A stretch of DNA of 12,764 nt, from NCBI GenBank assembly GCA_020343575.1, contig CP070801.1, positions 280,298-293,061 on the forward strand, given 5' to 3'. The notes beneath the pieces were generated by a model. The model was not told the origin of the DNA. It saw only the letters and a program-made list of their open reading frames with translations, and did not search any database. The position numbers were made by a program, and so were the translations under genes. How positions within the stretch are numbered: the stretch's first letter is position 1; each line of letters begins with the position of its first letter. The DNA is from Candidatus Aenigmatarchaeota archaeon (GTDB lineage Archaea > Aenigmatarchaeota > Aenigmatarchaeia > QMZP01). Below, piece after piece: positions 1 through 6,607 of the stretch.

Positions 1-763
1 TGTACGGCTCATCACCTGATTTTTCATATCCCTCAAACTCCACGCTTGCTTCGGTGAATTCTGATTTTATTGTGTAACTTCCCTCGGTTTTTTCGAAAAC
101 AAGTTCAGAAATGGCTTCTATTTCCGCCTTCAGTGAATTCAAGTCAGGAAGGGTTTTCGAAGTGTCTGGCCAGGAATCAATCTTCTCCTTGATAGAACTC
201 TCCAAGGTGTTCTTAATTTCTGTATTTACTTCCTTACCCTTCTGGTACATTCCGTAGCAGTCTATCGGAACGGTTTTATCAAGAGTGGGGTCCTTTTCCA
301 TAGTTAGATCTATTTTCCTTATACTATCTTCCACTCTTATGAACATATCCTTTCCAGTGGCCTTGACTTTCAGTGGATTCAGACCCTCAATCGTAACACT
401 ATCATACTCGAATATACTCACCTTGTAATCGATAAGGAACCTGTAGTCAGACCTTGTGTAAACATTCAGTTTTTCCTTTATACTGGATTCCAGTTTTTGT
501 TTGAACTCATCTTCACTTATGCTCGGGTCAAGGTCTTTCAGGGTTTCATAACATGCCTGATAGGCAGAGTAATCAAGGGAAACGTCCATATAAAGTCTGG
601 CAAGATCAAGGGCATTATTCATGGAATATGAGTGGAACACAACATCCGACCTCTTCTCTATAGCCTCTCCCCATTTCCAAGTCAGACTGGCAGAATAGAT
701 TGCTGCAGCTGCTATAAGCAGTATCAGTACTGCAGGTATTATGGAGAACCCTTTCTTTACCAT
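1..763 (-). CDS. Pilin-like membrane-anchored protein, C-terminus cut by window edge
   Basis: The reading frame is open from an ATG at 763-761 to the left edge, giving 254 codons with no stop, so the C-terminus is missing. The N-terminus reads MVKKGFSIIPAVLILL and continues as an Ala/Ile/Leu helix to about residue 24. Lys-Lys-Gly before a hydrophobic helix fits an archaeal class III (prepilin peptidase) signal peptide, with probable cleavage after Gly5. The rest is soluble, charged and mostly helix/strand mixed, with only two visible Cys, and would lie outside the membrane. The start overlaps the stop of the M23 gene by seven bases (ATGGTAA), so translation is probably coupled. I do not recognise a family. 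A minor pilin or pseudopilin of the same apparatus is inferred from the N-terminus and the neighbours. Confidence 0.8.
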   Translation of the reverse strand, partial: MVKKGFSIIPAVLILLIAAAAIYSASLTWKWGEAIEKRSDVVFHSYSMNNALDLARLYMDVSLDYSAYQACYETLKDLDPSISEDEFKQKLESSIKEKLNVYTRSDYRFLIDYKVSIFEYDSVTIEGLNPLKVKATGKDMFIRVEDSIRKIDLTMEKDPTLDKTVPIDCYGMYQKGKEVNTEIKNTLESSIKEKIDSWPDTSKTLPDLNSLKAEIEAISELVFEKTEGSYTIKSEFTEASVEFEGYEKSGDEPY

Positions 764-1809
764 GCTCTCAACGAAACCTCCGTTTTTAAATTATTTGGCT
801 GTGCGCCGGGTACAGGGATGTATGCTCCATAAACCTTGAAGGTCTTGCAGGCATCAGGGAACTCATGCGTACAGTCTCCCCTCCAGTCCTTGGCCTCAAA
901 CAACTCACAGGGATTCATGGATTCTTCGTCAGGATCAAACCCCCCTCCCCTCAACTCAAAATGAAGGTGAGCCGATTCAGAATACCCAGTGTTGCCTGAT
1001 TTAGCAATAACATCTCCTGCTTTAACCGTACCACCCACCTTAAGACCAGATTCAACAGTCTTGAGATGATAGTAATAGCTTCTGTATTTTTTCCCATCAA
1101 ATTCGTGCTCGATCACAATCTCATTTCCGTAGCCATGATTGCATCTACAATTCTCAACATAACTTTTCAGACAGTTACCCACCTGCTTACAATTTATCTC
1201 TCCCTTGTCCGGGTCAGGGTAAATGTCTACAACAACACCATCAGCAACCGCATACACATCAAGGCTGTCTCCACCAACATCTACTCCTCCATGGCAGTCG
1301 CACCCACCCTTTATCTCCCTGTAACCAAAACCCGATGAGATTCTTTTACCAGAGCTAGGCCACTTGAGTTTTATTGCAGTACCTGCTGTTGGTTTCTCAC
1401 CACATTCCTGCGTTGATGGTTGAGTATAGGCAGGGATTTCTGTCTTGGCTGCTTTTCCCAGGTAGTATTCCAAGGATTCTCCAGAAATTATTAGTTCGTG
1501 CGTTAGACTCATATTATCAACCCTTTCACTGATTTTCTGGATGTAATCCTTCATATGTTTCTCATAATCCTCGGCAGGGAGGGTTCCAAGCACGTACATG
1601 GTTATTATACCATCTTCCTCGGATTTCATCAGACTCACAAGTTCTGTTCCCCTATCATCAACATACATGTTTGCATCTATCACCTTCTTGGATACAACAA
1701 TTCCCCTAGCAACCAGGATCTGACTTACAAGTATGATGCCCAGGCCAACAATTACTGCAAAAAAGACCACAAACAATTCCAACTGACCCTTAAGCCTTCG
1801 TCTGGACAT
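757..1809 (-). CDS. Membrane-tethered M23 (LytM-like) zinc metallopeptidase with pilin-like N-terminus
   Basis: This 350-aa protein starts at 1809, not at the upstream in-frame ATG at 1941. The 1809 start has GGGAGGT three bases ahead and overlaps the previous gene by only 20 bases. Residues 1-8 (MSRRRLKG) are basic and lead into a hydrophobic helix at about 9-35; Lys-Gly-Gln-Leu fits a class III prepilin cleavage site after Gly8. A linker of about 120 residues follows. The M23 domain lies at about 150-305: HGGVD (H173, D177), H248 in YYYHLK, and HLHFEL (H281, H283). By family knowledge H173, D177 and H283 bind zinc and H248 and H281 are catalytic; all are present, so the enzyme looks intact. 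About ten Cys suggest disulfides outside the cell. M23 enzymes cut peptide cross-bridges of peptidoglycan, or other Gly-rich peptides. The archaeal substrate is unknown; a prepilin-processing role or attack on a neighbouring cell are alternatives. Confidence 0.9.
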   Translation of the reverse strand: MSRRRLKGQLELFVVFFAVIVGLGIILVSQILVARGIVVSKKVIDANMYVDDRGTELVSLMKSEEDGIITMYVLGTLPAEDYEKHMKDYIQKISERVDNMSLTHELIISGESLEYYLGKAAKTEIPAYTQPSTQECGEKPTAGTAIKLKWPSSGKRISSGFGYREIKGGCDCHGGVDVGGDSLDVYAVADGVVVDIYPDPDKGEINCKQVGNCLKSYVENCRCNHGYGNEIVIEHEFDGKKYRSYYYHLKTVESGLKVGGTVKAGDVIAKSGNTGYSESAHLHFELRGGGFDPDEESMNPCELFEAKDWRGDCTHEFPDACKTFKVYGAYIPVPGAQPNNLKTEVSLRAW

Positions 1810-2239
1810 ATAACCTCCCAACATGAATCTCGTTACCATCCAGTATGTTAACATAAATCTGGTGAGATGGATCACCTGAACTCTCACTCCAGCCAAAAAC
1901 CCAGGCCTTTTCCTTCCCACCCACATCTTTCTCCAGATCAACTACCTTTGCCCTAGCAGACACCTCTGAAAGCATGGGAAAGCTGTTCATGCATATTTCA
2001 CCCATATCCCCGCTTTTTGAGTCCAGATCAGATGCTAGGATATATTCGTTACCGTTCTTAAGACAGGCCTCCACAAAATGCGTCGCATCTACTGTGTTCA
2101 GATAACCCATGGTGCTTGTGGTAACCCTTGCAGAATCACTAACACTTTTCAGGAACAAAACACCTGCAAAGAATACTCCCAGAACAGCCATTATAGTGAT
2201 GAATGCTGTAAACGGAAGTTTGAACTGTCCCTTTAACAT
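1790..2239 (-). CDS. Small pilin-like protein (149 aa)
   Basis: The start is the ATG at 2239, behind a GGTGGTGATC ribosome site, rather than the ATG at 2290, which would overlap the previous gene by 58 bases. The N-terminus is MLKGQFKLPFTAF followed by a hydrophobic helix to about residue 30, a good match to a class III prepilin signal peptide cleaved between Gly4 and Gln5. The remaining roughly 115 residues contain two Cys and an alternating strand-like C-terminal part ending in LYVQTKA. This is the size and shape of a type IV pilin: N-terminal helix plus a small strand-rich head. No named family is recognised. It overlaps the preceding gene by seven bases (ATGTTAA) and the M23 gene by 20, so all are probably translated from one mRNA. 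Confidence 0.85.
   Translation of the reverse strand: MLKGQFKLPFTAFITIMAVLGVFFAGVLFLKSVSDSARVTTSTMGYLNTVDATHFVEACLKNGNEYILASDLDSKSGDMGEICMNSFPMLSEVSARAKVVDLEKDVGGKEKAWVFGWSESSGDPSHQIYVNILDGNEIHVGRLYVQTKA
1813..1819 (-). promoter_or_regulatory. Shine-Dalgarno site that fixes the start of the M23 gene
   Basis: Read on the minus strand this is GGGAGGT, three bases before the ATG at 1809. No comparable site precedes the longer in-frame start at 1941. It therefore decides in favour of the 350-aa form. Confidence 0.75.
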
Positions 2240-2664
2240 TTTTTGATCACCACCCTGTCCTTTGGGTCTTCGTAACCCTTCTCCACACAAACTTTATCCA
2301 CCTTTACCAGCTTAACAGAGGTCTTAACTATGTTTCCGATAATCAGAAAATCATCGCTAGCTTTCCCCTTCTTATTGCCTTCGTATGGCGTAACCTTCAT
2401 GTAGCATTTTCCATTACACTTGATCTCTATATCATAAACACCACCACAATCAATCTCCATTCTACCCTTCTCCGCGACAGAAAACGCATTTATGGAGCTT
2501 CCGAGGGTGTAAACAATGGTTGCTTCCTCAACATTCTTCAGAGCGGCTTCAGAGGCGGAAACCCATTGAATAAGAATGTAAATCAGAAAGAGGCAAATAA
2601 TGATAAGAAAAAACCATTGAATAAACTGGGACACAGGAGCTCCGGCACCCTTCATTCTCCTCAT
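2233..2664 (-). CDS. Small pilin-like membrane protein (143 aa)
   Basis: The ATG at 2664 is chosen over the one at 2670 for two reasons: it overlaps the preceding stop as ATGA, and it sits six bases after GGGAGG, whereas the 2670 ATG directly abuts that site. The N-terminus MRRMKGAGAPVSQF leads into a helix of mostly Ile, Leu and Phe at about residues 14-33. Basic residues followed by Lys-Gly again resemble a class III prepilin leader, though the stretch after Gly is less typical than in the neighbours. The outer part has four Cys, including a closely spaced pair (IKCNGKCYMK) and a final Cys at the C-terminus, suggesting disulfides. No family is recognised. It is probably a minor subunit of the same surface structure. 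Confidence 0.85.
   Translation of the reverse strand: MRRMKGAGAPVSQFIQWFFLIIICLFLIYILIQWVSASEAALKNVEEATIVYTLGSSINAFSVAEKGRMEIDCGGVYDIEIKCNGKCYMKVTPYEGNKKGKASDDFLIIGNIVKTSVKLVKVDKVCVEKGYEDPKDRVVIKKC
2245..2254 (-). promoter_or_regulatory. Near-consensus archaeal Shine-Dalgarno site
   Basis: The minus strand reads GGTGGTGATC, one base off the perfect anti-16S sequence GGAGGTGATC, five bases before the ATG at 2239. It lies inside the end of the previous gene and sets the start of the 149-aa pilin-like protein. Confidence 0.75.
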
Positions 2665-3302
2665 TGGCATCCTCCCAGTTTAACACTAATATCATATTGC
2701 TTACCCAATTGGCCTGTTTTTGACATGGTAAGGCAGTATGTCCTCGGTTCACCACGCTTCCGGGAACCCTCCAGAATCCTTGTCTCTACTGAACCAGCGT
2801 AGTAGCAGTCCTCACATGAATCCATAATGTCGCACATGGGTTTTATCTGCCTGAACTTCTCCTTGTATAATTTCTCTATCTCTTCCTTAATCAAATCCTT
2901 TGGTAATCTCCAGAATTTCCAGCCAGTTTTGGTTTCTTCAAAAAATGGAATTGCTATTATGAAGACTTTAAATTTTTCAGGATTGGGACATTTGAAAGTG
3001 GTCTCTGCCTCAGATGGTAGGAAATAATTCAAGTAAAACTCAGCAAGTGTGTTCTTGTCAACAAATGCAATGTGTTCTACACAATCCCCCAGGACCACCT
3101 CCATTTTTTTCGGCTGACCGCCTGGTGTGAGACCTTCGAACTCAGCTTTGATTTCCTTTATTGTATTATAGGTGTTTACGCCCCAACATTCTCCCTGTAT
3201 TATTCCCAGGATGGCAGGATAAACCAGTGCAGCGAAGAAAAACAGCACAAATACAAACCCGGCTACGTAGAGTATTATTGTTGTAAACGTCATCGCTTTC
3301 AT
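2661..3302 (-). CDS. Membrane-anchored cysteine-containing protein of unknown function (213 aa)
   Basis: The N-terminus MKAMTFTTIILYVAGF opens a long Phe/Val/Leu helix spanning about residues 7-36. No Lys-Gly cleavage pattern is visible, so it is probably a plain signal anchor rather than a prepilin. The outer domain of about 175 residues has roughly nine Cys, several clustered near residues 158-168 in a CDIMDSCEDCYY segment, and the protein ends in GGCQ. Disulfides outside the cell are likely. No Shine-Dalgarno site precedes either possible start (3302 or 3293). An AAATTTAAG element about 30 bases upstream could drive a leaderless transcript starting here. It overlaps the next gene as ATGA. 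No family is recognised; it may cap or anchor the pilin-like proteins encoded beside it. Confidence 0.85.
   Translation of the reverse strand: MKAMTFTTIILYVAGFVFVLFFFAALVYPAILGIIQGECWGVNTYNTIKEIKAEFEGLTPGGQPKKMEVVLGDCVEHIAFVDKNTLAEFYLNYFLPSEAETTFKCPNPEKFKVFIIAIPFFEETKTGWKFWRLPKDLIKEEIEKLYKEKFRQIKPMCDIMDSCEDCYYAGSVETRILEGSRKRGEPRTYCLTMSKTGQLGKQYDISVKLGGCQ
2671..2676 (-). promoter_or_regulatory. Shine-Dalgarno site deciding the start at 2664
   Basis: GGGAGG on the minus strand lies six bases before the ATG at 2664 and directly against the ATG at 2670. The spacing favours the inner start. Confidence 0.6.
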
Positions 3303-3339
3303 GATAAATAATTAGTTGCAGCTGCTTAAATTTGTCCTG

Positions 3340-3498
3340 TCAGCATAAAAATGGTAGCATGCATATGATGTTTTTCATTCCCCCCAGAAGCTTCGGGCCA
3401 TACTCTGAGTTCATTATATAAATTAGAGTTATTGTGATTACTACTATTATTATTGCAATCACCATTGTCAGGCTTAGTCCCATTATACCTTTTTTCAT
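3340..3498 (-). CDS. Very small pilin-like protein (52 aa)
   Basis: A 53-codon frame runs from ATG at 3498 to TGA at 3340-3342. The product begins MKKGIMGLSLTMVIAI and continues as an Ile/Val-rich helix to about residue 28, then a short tail of about 24 residues with two Cys, ending in MLPFLC. Lys-Lys-Gly before a hydrophobic helix is the class III prepilin pattern, with probable cleavage after Gly4. It follows the stop of the 47-aa gene with one base between them, and a weak GTGGT lies just upstream. Its size is that of the smallest archaeal pilins or pseudopilins. The placement, start signal and N-terminal pattern argue that it is real, although it is too short for composition tests to be decisive. 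Confidence 0.7.
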   Translation of the reverse strand: MKKGIMGLSLTMVIAIIIVVITITLIYIMNSEYGPKLLGGMKNIICMLPFLC

Positions 3499-3499
3499 A

Positions 3500-3643
3500 T
3501 TACCACAACCTTGGAAAATCTATGTCAATAAGACCCTGTTCTTTTGCGAACATGAATACAAGTACAAGGAGGAAGACCATGATGAGGATTGCAAGGATTA
3601 TTACGCCGTAATCGCTAGTTAGTTTGTCTATGAAACCGACCAT
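3500..3643 (-). CDS. Very small single-pass membrane protein (47 aa)
   Basis: A 48-codon frame runs from ATG at 3643 to TAA at 3500-3502. The product begins MVGFIDKLTSDYG, has one strongly hydrophobic helix at about residues 13-32 rich in Ile, Leu, Val and Phe, and ends in a short tail with PRLW. There is no Lys-Gly prepilin pattern, so it is probably an integral accessory protein, not a pilin. It is the first gene of the minus-strand cluster. The ATG is about 25-30 bases from an AT-rich TATA-like element and has no Shine-Dalgarno site, which fits a leaderless mRNA. No family is recognised. Confidence 0.65.
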   Translation of the reverse strand: MVGFIDKLTSDYGVIILAILIMVFLLVLVFMFAKEQGLIDIDFPRLW

Positions 3644-3662
3644 GATAAAGTATTGATTTCCC

Positions 3663-3680
3663 AAATTTAAATTAATTTAA
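3663..3680. promoter_or_regulatory. Shared AT-rich TATA-like element between divergent surface-protein genes
   Basis: The 60-bp spacer contains AAATTTAAATTAATTTAA, almost symmetrical and able to serve as a TATA box in either direction. Its centre is about 28 bases from the ATG at 3643 and about 32 from the ATG at 3704. Joint control of the pilin-like cluster and the 963-aa protein is inferred from this layout. Confidence 0.55.
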
Positions 3681-3703
3681 GCGAGGAGAAGCAAATATAA
3701 ACT

Positions 3704-6595
3704 ATGGTAGAATTCGAGGTAAAGGAAATAGTCGAGGTGCTTCTCGTTGCCATACTCGGTATTGTGATACTTTTTTTTGTGGTTGGTGGTGGCGGCAGAA
3801 TGGGACCCCTGTGGGATAAATTCTGCGAATGGATGCCCCAGCTTTGTGGCGAGGGAAACACCACTATAGAATACAAGATGGCTACACAATCTGCTTCAGG
3901 CCTCACATGCGCCATAAACGCTGTGATAATGGGAGATAAGAACCACGGTTGTCTTTCAAGTTTTAGTGGAAGTCTGTCCAGTCCAAGTATTTCTGGATTA
4001 CAGACCGCTCCAGGTGATGCTACCCAGTTACAACCCGACGCTAGCGTTAGTTGTGAAGATGGTGAAGAACAGGATCTAGGAGAAATAAACTTTATTGCAA
4101 AGGACATAAATTCCGCAGCGGATTACTGTAAGAATACATGTGAAGAGGATTGCAGCATTCAAGCTGCGCCATCAAGTACCATACAATATACAGCAAGCCA
4201 GAAGGAGAAGACATTACTTCGCTGTAACTGTTATTGTGATGGCAGCCAGGAGGGTTCGGTTATTGGCCTTGTTGGAATTGACACTCATGCTAGATGCAGA
4301 GATAAATGTGGTAGTAAGTCACCAGAAATCAAGAACTGTCATAATATAGATGTTGATATAACCTACGTGGACAGAGAATCCGTCAAGTTCTATAATGATT
4401 TGCTCGAAAAGAACGTGGAGATAATTCCCACCCAAGCCAAGAGATGCATCTGCAAGAATAAAAACGATCCCAGTGACCAGTTTTATTACTTCATTGACTC
4501 TAGACTTGCCTCAGATGATTTTACTAAGATTGATTATTGTGCTTACCCTAGTGGTTACCCCGATGGTTATGATTCTGATGCTTCTGATTGCTCTGATTTA
4601 GATACGAAATTGTTATTTTACAAAGACAATATTGCCGCACTCCCCGGCTTTCCGGGCACTATCACACCAGCTATACATTCCTATACTTCTACAATAGTAA
4701 ATTGTGAAAGAAAAATCAAGACAATAAAATGCACAGTGCATGATTTCAAGCTTCCGCAGAAGGTTGGTGATGTGCAGACCTATATCATAAACTACGGAGA
4801 TCCCAAATTCATTTTATATTGGAACAAGTTCCCGATAGAGGAAGATACATGGACGTTCAAATCTGACTGGAAGGTTCATGCCCTCATAGCTGCTTTTGCC
4901 ATAATACCTGGAGGAAGAGCCACCGTGGCAGGAGCGAAAGTAACATGGACCGCATTGAGAGGACCAAGCAGGAGACTTGTTGCAAATACTCTGGCAAAAG
5001 AGATTCTAGAAGAATTCACTGAAGATGAGCTTATAAGGGTCTTTGGGACCAAATTTGCCTTTCAGCTAGCAAGAGAAGAGGGAGAAGCAATAATAAGAGA
5101 ATATGGAAAAGCGTTCGGAAAAAAAGAACTTAAGTCATTGCTAAAACAATATGCAAAGGTTAAAGGAAAAAAGTACTTTGCTAAGATTGTAATGAAAGAA
5201 AAATTGATAAGTTTACTCAAGGAAAGATTCAAGGCTAGAAACATAAAAAGCATTTTGATAAAGGGAGTAACCGTTGAGGCAATATATGCTGTCGCTATCA
5301 TAGCTGACAGCATGTCTCAGAAATATGATCCTCGGGGAAATAACATGATATTGAAATCTCCTTATGAAGATGCAGAGCTTCTTTCACTCGAGAGTTCCTG
5401 GGAAGGAAAGCCGGTGGTTGTTAAGTGGAGACCAAACAAGGTGTTCCTGTACGGAACAGCCTATAACAATGCACACCTTGTTTCTCCATGTTATTTGAAA
5501 TATATCGATGTAACCAAAGAGAACGTCAACTGTAAAAGATATATTAAGTATGAAGCCATGACTAGCGATGAACATGATGATAATTTTTGTGATGTTCCAA
5601 AGGCTGATAAACCAGATAATAAGGCTCCTACATGTGGTGTCTTTGATGTAAACATCGACAAATACATTAATGATGGCACCTATGACAGAATGTCAGCTCT
5701 CCTCAAGCTAAGTGATAAAAAGATATTTGAGCAAGAACCTACTGGATCAAAAACATCTGAAGACGATGACATAATGGAGTTAAAGAAGATATACTTCCCA
5801 ATGAACCAAATAGAAGGTAAGATGTACTACGCCATTGTTGGTGCTAAAACGACAGGTACTCAAAGCGACGCAGGTGGTACTTATACCTATGATTACTACG
5901 CTGCAAGTCTTTATGATGGAAGCAACTCTAAAATTAAAAATATTGTAATGAGATGCCACATGGCAACGGGCACAGACAAAGTAGGTCATGTTTGCAGGGT
6001 GATGGATGGTGAAGATCTTTTATATGGTAAACCGTATAAAGATGTTGATGAACTTGGTGGTGTAATCCTTTATAGAGAGATAGAGACTGGTAGATTTACT
6101 ACTCAACAAGTTGATTATGGTCATGGTGCCCTTATGTTAATTGAAGACTGTGATGAGGATGATGTATGGGATACTGTGAGAGCAAAAAATGGATATGATA
6201 TGATTAGCCTTGCGGGTATAGAGGGCAGTACTTACAATTATCTATCAGCAGGACTTGAGAATTATTGTTGGAGTGGAGGAGAGGTACCTGAGTCATATCT
6301 AAAGATGGGAAGGGGATGTGACATACGTGGTATAGTGATAGATTTAACTAAAGTGACAGAACAGCAGAAGCAGACAGGAATAACAGGAAAGGGTGAAAAC
6401 TATTGTGTGAGACACCTAACAGATGCACAGTCATGGGTAAAGTTCGGCATTCAGGCAGGTACTGCTATTGGATCAGTTGCAGCAGGATTTCTAACAGGCG
6501 GTCTTACTTATATAGCTTTAGCCGGTGTTGCAGCGCTTGAGGTTGGCACCGAAATGGTGGGTGATTATCAACAGAGATGGCCAGGTCCCAGATAA
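3704..6595 (+). CDS. Large single-pass, cysteine-rich surface protein of unknown function (963 aa)
   Basis: One hydrophobic helix lies at about residues 9-28, then a Gly-rich turn, so most of the chain is probably outside the cell. There are 30 Cys: 20 within the first 343 residues in clusters such as CKNTCEEDC and CNCYC, none between 344 and 595, and ten after 596. The Cys-free core holds a hydrophobic patch (about 392-405), a long Lys/Arg-rich helical stretch (about 430-520) and a second patch (about 521-536). Asp-rich DCDEDDVWD at 815-823 fits a DxDxDxxxD calcium loop. A Gly/Ala-rich hydrophobic segment lies near the C-terminus (about 915-950). AGGAG ends 15 bases before the ATG, rather far. 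I recognise no family. The divergent pilin-like cluster suggests a role as an adhesin, tip protein or surface partner; this is inference. Confidence 0.9.
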   Translation: MVEFEVKEIVEVLLVAILGIVILFFVVGGGGRMGPLWDKFCEWMPQLCGEGNTTIEYKMATQSASGLTCAINAVIMGDKNHGCLSSFSGSLSSPSISGLQTAPGDATQLQPDASVSCEDGEEQDLGEINFIAKDINSAADYCKNTCEEDCSIQAAPSSTIQYTASQKEKTLLRCNCYCDGSQEGSVIGLVGIDTHARCRDKCGSKSPEIKNCHNIDVDITYVDRESVKFYNDLLEKNVEIIPTQAKRCICKNKNDPSDQFYYFIDSRLASDDFTKIDYCAYPSGYPDGYDSDASDCSDLDTKLLFYKDNIAALPGFPGTITPAIHSYTSTIVNCERKIKTIKCTVHDFKLPQKVGDVQTYIINYGDPKFILYWNKFPIEEDTWTFKSDWKVHALIAAFAIIPGGRATVAGAKVTWTALRGPSRRLVANTLAKEILEEFTEDELIRVFGTKFAFQLAREEGEAIIREYGKAFGKKELKSLLKQYAKVKGKKYFAKIVMKEKLISLLKERFKARNIKSILIKGVTVEAIYAVAIIADSMSQKYDPRGNNMILKSPYEDAELLSLESSWEGKPVVVKWRPNKVFLYGTAYNNAHLVSPCYLKYIDVTKENVNCKRYIKYEAMTSDEHDDNFCDVPKADKPDNKAPTCGVFDVNIDKYINDGTYDRMSALLKLSDKKIFEQEPTGSKTSEDDDIMELKKIYFPMNQIEGKMYYAIVGAKTTGTQSDAGGTYTYDYYAASLYDGSNSKIKNIVMRCHMATGTDKVGHVCRVMDGEDLLYGKPYKDVDELGGVILYREIETGRFTTQQVDYGHGALMLIEDCDEDDVWDTVRAKNGYDMISLAGIEGSTYNYLSAGLENYCWSGGEVPESYLKMGRGCDIRGIVIDLTKVTEQQKQTGITGKGENYCVRHLTDAQSWVKFGIQAGTAIGSVAAGFLTGGLTYIALAGVAALEVGTEMVGDYQQRWPGPR

Positions 6596-6599
6596 AAAA
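6594..6599 (-). terminator. Possible oligo-T terminator for the GGGP synthase transcript
   Basis: Six T on the minus strand begin nine bases past the stop of the GGGP synthase gene and overlap the stop codon of the convergent 963-aa gene. Archaeal termination often uses such T runs; no hairpin is seen. Confidence 0.35.
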
Positions 6600-6607
6600 T
6601 CAAAACC

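Noticed and set aside
632..832. 66-codon plus-strand open frame near the left edge
   Set aside because: It is antisense to two coupled minus-strand genes and has no start signal or recognisable feature.
1810..1941. 44-residue N-terminal extension of the M23 protein
   Set aside because: It overlaps the previous gene deeply, lacks a ribosome site, and would place extra residues ahead of a good prepilin-like leader starting at 1809.
3667..4107. 146-codon open frame on the minus strand overlapping the divergent promoter
   Set aside because: It is antisense to the 963-aa gene and ends in the AT-rich spacer; its composition does not look like a real protein.
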